From Pelomonas sp. Root405 (lineage in GTDB: Bacteria > Pseudomonadota > Gammaproteobacteria > Burkholderiales > Burkholderiaceae_C): a DNA stretch of 64,000 bases. The position numbers and the translations under genes were made by a program. Shown in pieces: positions 60,532-64,000 of this stretch (the stretch's first letter is position 1; every line of letters starts with the position of its first letter). A model generated the notes under the pieces. That model was not told the DNA's origin. It saw nothing but the letters and a program-made list of their open reading frames with translations, and made no database searches. Location of the stretch: assembly GCF_001425165.1 (NCBI RefSeq), contig NZ_LMDU01000012.1, positions 263,036 through 327,035 on the forward strand, given 5' to 3'.

Positions 60532-61041
60532 ATGCTGAAAGCCCTGCTCGCGCCGCTGCGCTGGCTGCTGCGGTTTGTATTCGCCGTCCTCATCCTCTTC
60601 GAGGAATGGGGCTGGGAGCCTCTGCGGCGCGCCTTCGCGCTGTTGGCCAGTCTGCCGGTCATACGGCAGCTCGAAGGTCTGCTGCGCCGTCTGCCGCCAC
60701 GCTGGGCGCTGGTCGTGCTGGTGTTGCCCAGCCTGCTGATCCTGCCGATCAAGCTGCTGGCGCTGTGGCTGGTGGCCGAAGGCAGCGTGACATTGGGTGT
60801 TGCGGTCATCGTCGCCGCCAAGCTGATCGGCACGGCGCTGCTGGCCTGGCTGTTCCAGATCATCCAGCCGGCGTTGATGCAGCTCGGCTGGTTCGCGCGT
60901 GTGCATGCGCGCTGGACGGCGTGGAAGGCCGAGCTGCTGGCCTGGGTGCGCGCCAGCGCAGCATGGCGTTGGGCGCGAGCGGTCAAGCTGCGGGTGAAGC
61001 GGCTGTTCAGGCGGGGACGGGAGCCGTCGCGGCCCCTTTGA
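60532..61041 (+). CDS. membrane protein of unknown function
   Basis: A 169-residue protein with about three hydrophobic segments (residues 8-25, 58-85 and 88-112) and a strongly basic C-terminus (KLRVKRLFRRGREP). No family recognised. The Shine-Dalgarno match is weak. It lies 26 bases after the end of structured repeat copy 3 on the same strand as tgt. Confidence 0.65.
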   Translation: MLKALLAPLRWLLRFVFAVLILFEEWGWEPLRRAFALLASLPVIRQLEGLLRRLPPRWALVVLVLPSLLILPIKLLALWLVAEGSVTLGVAVIVAAKLIGTALLAWLFQIIQPALMQLGWFARVHARWTAWKAELLAWVRASAAWRWARAVKLRVKRLFRRGREPSRPL

Positions 61042-61145
61042 CGCGAAATCCATTGTTGCGTCTCACGGCGGAAGGACAATCTGCTAACGAGATCGCCGAG
61101 CGGTATTTATGGTGCCGTTTGACAGTCGACCTCGCAGGAGGAGCA

Positions 61146-62435
61146 ATGCGGATCAAAGTGGACTCAACTTCCTTGCGCTATGGCATGCGGCGGCCGAGAT
61201 CGGCTACCAACGGGCTCGTGGCCAAACTGCTGGATCACGCGGCGGCCAACCCCATCAAGGTGCTGTCGGTCGCGGCCTTGCTTTTCGGCGGGCTGCTGCT
61301 GTTGGTTTACTTCGCGCGCATCGAATTTCTGCCGGACATCAATCTAGAGGCAGCCCCATCGTTGCTGTACGCCACAGCATTGATGGGGCTGCTGATCGTC
61401 TCTTTTGCTGCCGCATCTATGGTGATGCCAGGGCTGTTGTTGGCGTACTGGCGCGACGATGCAGCGGAAAGCCACTTCAGTGACGTCCTCATCGCCGCAG
61501 CACTTAATGCGCTGACATGGGGCGTGGCATTGTCTTGGCTGTTCGGGCAACTGGGCGGCATCACGGCGCTGTGCATCACGGCGGCCCTTTGGTGTGCTTC
61601 CATGGTTCTGTGGGTTCGTTGGATTGCTTCACGCCAACCGCGCGCGTCTGGTTTTTACCGGCACGCATTGAACAGACTTGGGGCTCGATGGCTGTTGCCT
61701 GCGGCCTTCAGCGCGCTTTTGATGGTTACGCCCGTGGCGTTCATCTTCGCGTTTGGCTTGCGGGGAGACATCGTTTACGCGAGCAACGCCCAGGCGATTG
61801 GCCGCTTGGTGCTGTTGGTGTTGGCAGCCTCCACCGTCTTCATCAGCCTGTCCCAGTCAGGTAGCCGCATTCGGACGGCGGCCTTTCTTGCCGCACTGCT
61901 GCTGTTCCTGGTGTTCGCGGCTACGGGGAGCTTCTCGGCGGCCTCGGTGATGGTGGTGGGCAAGCTTGGCCTGGGCGAGTACACCGCCGTTCGCGCGGTC
62001 GTCAGCGGAAAAACATGCCGACAAATCAACTTGGCGCTCGGGCAGGCCGTCTGCCGTGAGACGGCGGATGAAGACGCAACCGTGATTTGCCCTGCCGTCC
62101 TGCGATCGCGCATCGGTTCACAGGCGCTCCTCGAGTTCGCGGCGATGAGCATCGAACGTAGCGGCACGAACGCGTCGCTGGCGTGGCAATCCATCCCGGA
62201 GCAAAGAGACAAGCCTGTTCATTACCGTCGTGTGGTGCTGGACAAAGCGCAGTTGCTGACGTGGTCCAGCGTGCCGTTGGCGCTGTCGCCAATGCCCGCT
62301 GGGCCGACACCGGCGCCGGTGATCCTGGCGAGCGCGCTCACGGACAGCGGCTCGTCGAGTGGGATTGAGGAGCAGCCGCTGGAGTTGCGCACCGCGCTGG
62401 CGCAAGTCTGCAAACCTCCTTTCGGCATGCCTTGA
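61146..62435 (+). CDS. polytopic membrane protein of unknown function, lower G+C
   Basis: A 429-residue protein with about seven hydrophobic helices between residues 35 and 270, followed by an extracytoplasmic or cytosolic tail containing Cys (GKTCRQINLALGQAVCRE, TVICPAV). AGGAGGAG lies just before ATG 61146, a very strong ribosome site. The coding sequence is visibly less G+C-rich than its neighbours, hinting at transfer or weak selection. No family recognised. An in-frame open stretch upstream has no start context and overlaps the previous gene. Confidence 0.7.
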   Translation: MRIKVDSTSLRYGMRRPRSATNGLVAKLLDHAAANPIKVLSVAALLFGGLLLLVYFARIEFLPDINLEAAPSLLYATALMGLLIVSFAAASMVMPGLLLAYWRDDAAESHFSDVLIAAALNALTWGVALSWLFGQLGGITALCITAALWCASMVLWVRWIASRQPRASGFYRHALNRLGARWLLPAAFSALLMVTPVAFIFAFGLRGDIVYASNAQAIGRLVLLVLAASTVFISLSQSGSRIRTAAFLAALLLFLVFAATGSFSAASVMVVGKLGLGEYTAVRAVVSGKTCRQINLALGQAVCRETADEDATVICPAVLRSRIGSQALLEFAAMSIERSGTNASLAWQSIPEQRDKPVHYRRVVLDKAQLLTWSSVPLALSPMPAGPTPAPVILASALTDSGSSSGIEEQPLELRTALAQVCKPPFGMP

Positions 62436-62456
62436 ATGCGCGCTGCTTGAATCGCG

Positions 62457-64000
62457 TCAGGTAGCCGCTGGCGAGTCGGTGCCAAGCAGTCCAGCCACGC
62501 GCTCGCGCAATGCGTCCGGCGACATGGTGGCTGCCGGCAGCGCGCTGCCGACGTTCAACGACACCCGGCTCCAAAACCCGCGCCTCAGCGGCCTGCTCAT
62601 CGCCTTGCCACCTTCGACGCGCGAGAAATAGCTGCCCCACAGATTGCCGAGTGCCATCGGGATGACGGGCACATCGGGCAGGCCGTCGATGAGCTTCATG
62701 ACGCCGCCCTTGAAGGGCTGCAGCGTGCCGTCGCGGGTGATGCCGCCCTCGGGGAAGATGCAGACCATCTCGCCGTCCTTCAGCACCGCGCGGGCGGCGG
62801 CGAAGGCGGCTTCATAGGTGGCCGGGTCGGTCTTCTGCGGCGCGATGGGGATGGCCTTGGCGAGCTTGAACATCCAGCCCAGCACCGGCGTCTTGAAGAT
62901 CTGCGCGTCCATCAGGAAGCGGATGGGGCGCGGGCTGGCGGCCATCAGCAGCACGGCGTCGACGAAGCTGACGTGGTTGCAGACCAGCACGGCCGGGCCG
63001 GTGGTGGGGATGCGCTCGTCGTTGACGACCTTGAAGCGGTAGACGATGCGCGTCAGCACGAAAGCGACGAAGCGCAGCAGGTATTCCGGCACGATCAGGA
63101 AGATGTAGAACGCGACCACCGCGTTGGCGATGCCCACAGCCAGGAAGACCTGCGGGATCGTCAGCCCCGCGCTCAGCATCGCGCCGGCGATGACCGAGCT
63201 GGCAATCATGAAGATGGCGTTCAGGATGTTGTTGGCCGCGATGATGCGGGCGCGGTGGCTGGGCTGGGCGCGCAGCTGGATCAGCGCATACATGGGCACG
63301 CTGTACAGCCCGGCGAACAGTGCCAGCAGCGTCAGGTCCGCCAGCACGCGCCAGTGCACGCCGATGCTGAGGAAGGCGCTGACGCTGTAGGGCTCGCTCG
63401 CGGGCAGGCCGCTGGCGGCGAAGTAGAGGTCGATGGCGAACACGCTCATGCCGATGGCGCCCAGCGGCACGAGGCCGATCTCTACATGGCGCTTGGACAG
63501 CATCTCGCACAACAGCGAGCCAACGCCGATGCCGATGGAGAACACCGCCAGCAACAGCGAGGCGACCTGCGGGCTGCCGTGCAACACCTCCTTGGCGAAG
63601 GCCGGGAAATTGCTGAGGAACACGGCGCCGAAGAACCACATCCACGAGATGCCGAGCAGGGAGCGGAACACCGCCAGGCCCTCGTGCGCAAGCTTCAGGT
63701 TGCGCCAGGTTTCGGTGAAGGGGTTCCAGTTGATGACGAGGTTAGGGTCGGTCGACGGGCTGGGCGGCACGCCCTGTGCCGTCACGCGGCCCAGCACGGC
63801 CAGTGCCAGGCAGGCCCACGCCACATGCTGCGGGCCGACGACGGGCGTGTCGACCAGGATGCCGCCGAGCAGCTGGCCGAGCAGGATGGCGACGAAGGTC
63901 CCCATCTCGACCATGCCGTTGCCGCCGGTCAGTTCGCGCTCGCTGAGGTGCTGGGGCATGTAGGCGTACTTGACGGGACCGAACAGTGTCGAATGCAGTC
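62457..64000 (-). CDS. LplT-PlsC fusion: lysophospholipid transporter / acyltransferase, N-terminus outside window
   Basis: At least 513 residues, open to the window edge (reading LHSTLFGPVKYAY into MPQHLSERELTGGNG). The N-terminal part is an LplT-like MFS transporter with about ten helices in view; from about residue 320 of the visible part a PlsC acyltransferase domain follows, with NHVSFVDAVLL (the HX4D motif given as NHVSFVD), and FPEGGITRDG. Family logic: lysophospholipid is flipped inward and re-acylated. Other members add a third AMP-ligase domain; here the reading frame ends after PlsC. Confidence 0.88.
   Translation of the reverse strand, partial: LHSTLFGPVKYAYMPQHLSERELTGGNGMVEMGTFVAILLGQLLGGILVDTPVVGPQHVAWACLALAVLGRVTAQGVPPSPSTDPNLVINWNPFTETWRNLKLAHEGLAVFRSLLGISWMWFFGAVFLSNFPAFAKEVLHGSPQVASLLLAVFSIGIGVGSLLCEMLSKRHVEIGLVPLGAIGMSVFAIDLYFAASGLPASEPYSVSAFLSIGVHWRVLADLTLLALFAGLYSVPMYALIQLRAQPSHRARIIAANNILNAIFMIASSVIAGAMLSAGLTIPQVFLAVGIANAVVAFYIFLIVPEYLLRFVAFVLTRIVYRFKVVNDERIPTTGPAVLVCNHVSFVDAVLLMAASPRPIRFLMDAQIFKTPVLGWMFKLAKAIPIAPQKTDPATYEAAFAAARAVLKDGEMVCIFPEGGITRDGTLQPFKGGVMKLIDGLPDVPVIPMALGNLWGSYFSRVEGGKAMSRPLRRGFWSRVSLNVGSALPAATMSPDALRERVAGLLGTDSPAAT

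Overview
The window is GC-rich (around two thirds G+C), densely coded DNA. Gene content and protein sequences point to a betaproteobacterium of the order Burkholderiales, in the Rubrivivax/Roseateles/Mitsuaria neighbourhood. Evidence for this includes a LytS/LytTR two-component pair, PEP-CTERM sorted exoproteins, an oxyR-katG-dps block, panBC, queA-tgt and an LplT-PlsC fusion. It is a chromosomal segment: I see no phage, plasmid, transposase, CRISPR array, rRNA or tRNA gene.

Layout. 1-9564 (minus strand): a TonB-dependent receptor, a PAS-type sigma-54 activator and a branched-chain-amide ABC transporter operon (livK-like, livG, livF, livH, livM, alpha/beta hydrolase). A clear -24/-12 promoter precedes the livK-like gene, and a ~580-bp inverted duplication lies between livF and livH. 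9853-18051: metallo-beta-lactamase-fold hydrolase, hemerythrin-like protein, YgjV-like protein, a three-gene exported set (DUF1566-like PEP-CTERM protein, lytic-transglycosylase-like protein, periplasmic protein), an AI-2E-family transporter and a BrkB/YihY protein. 18134-21955: an RRM protein with a long structured leader, and a TPR Ser/Thr kinase whose upstream region carries a promoter and an intrinsic terminator. 22024-28247: spermidine-synthase-like membrane protein, lipoprotein esterase, small exported proteins, a PEP-CTERM protein, and an exported MTH1187-family protein preceded by a TPP riboswitch. 28514-33291: a 1351-residue membrane protein with internal duplication, then an MntA-HepT pair whose HepT is interrupted by a stop codon.

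33310-46408 holds a second TonB receptor, a PQQ-type sugar dehydrogenase, a KTSC-like protein, a TPR methyltransferase, a zinc-ribbon protein, prfC, a fatty acid desaturase, a DJ-1/PfpI protein, dps and katG. 46542-50687 has oxyR, panB, panC and two tandem cyclophilin lipoproteins. 51029-53709 has an alpha/beta hydrolase and a LytS/LytTR pair. 53827-60275 has a small lipoprotein, recG, a solute-binding protein, a small baeRF-like protein, queA, yigZ and tgt. 60532-64000 has two unknown membrane proteins and the LplT-PlsC fusion, cut by the window end.

The most interesting non-coding content is a dispersed ~200-230-bp element present three times (35328-35552, 50688-50886, 60276-60505). Each copy starts within about 15 bases after a stop codon, in the orientation of that gene. 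Each folds into the same three hairpins, whose stem sequences differ between copies while base pairing is mostly kept. Other notable regulatory pieces are the TPP riboswitch before an exported thiamine-binding-family protein, the sigma-54 promoter of the liv operon, an OxyR-like dyad before katG, and hairpin-rich leaders before the RRM protein and the kinase.
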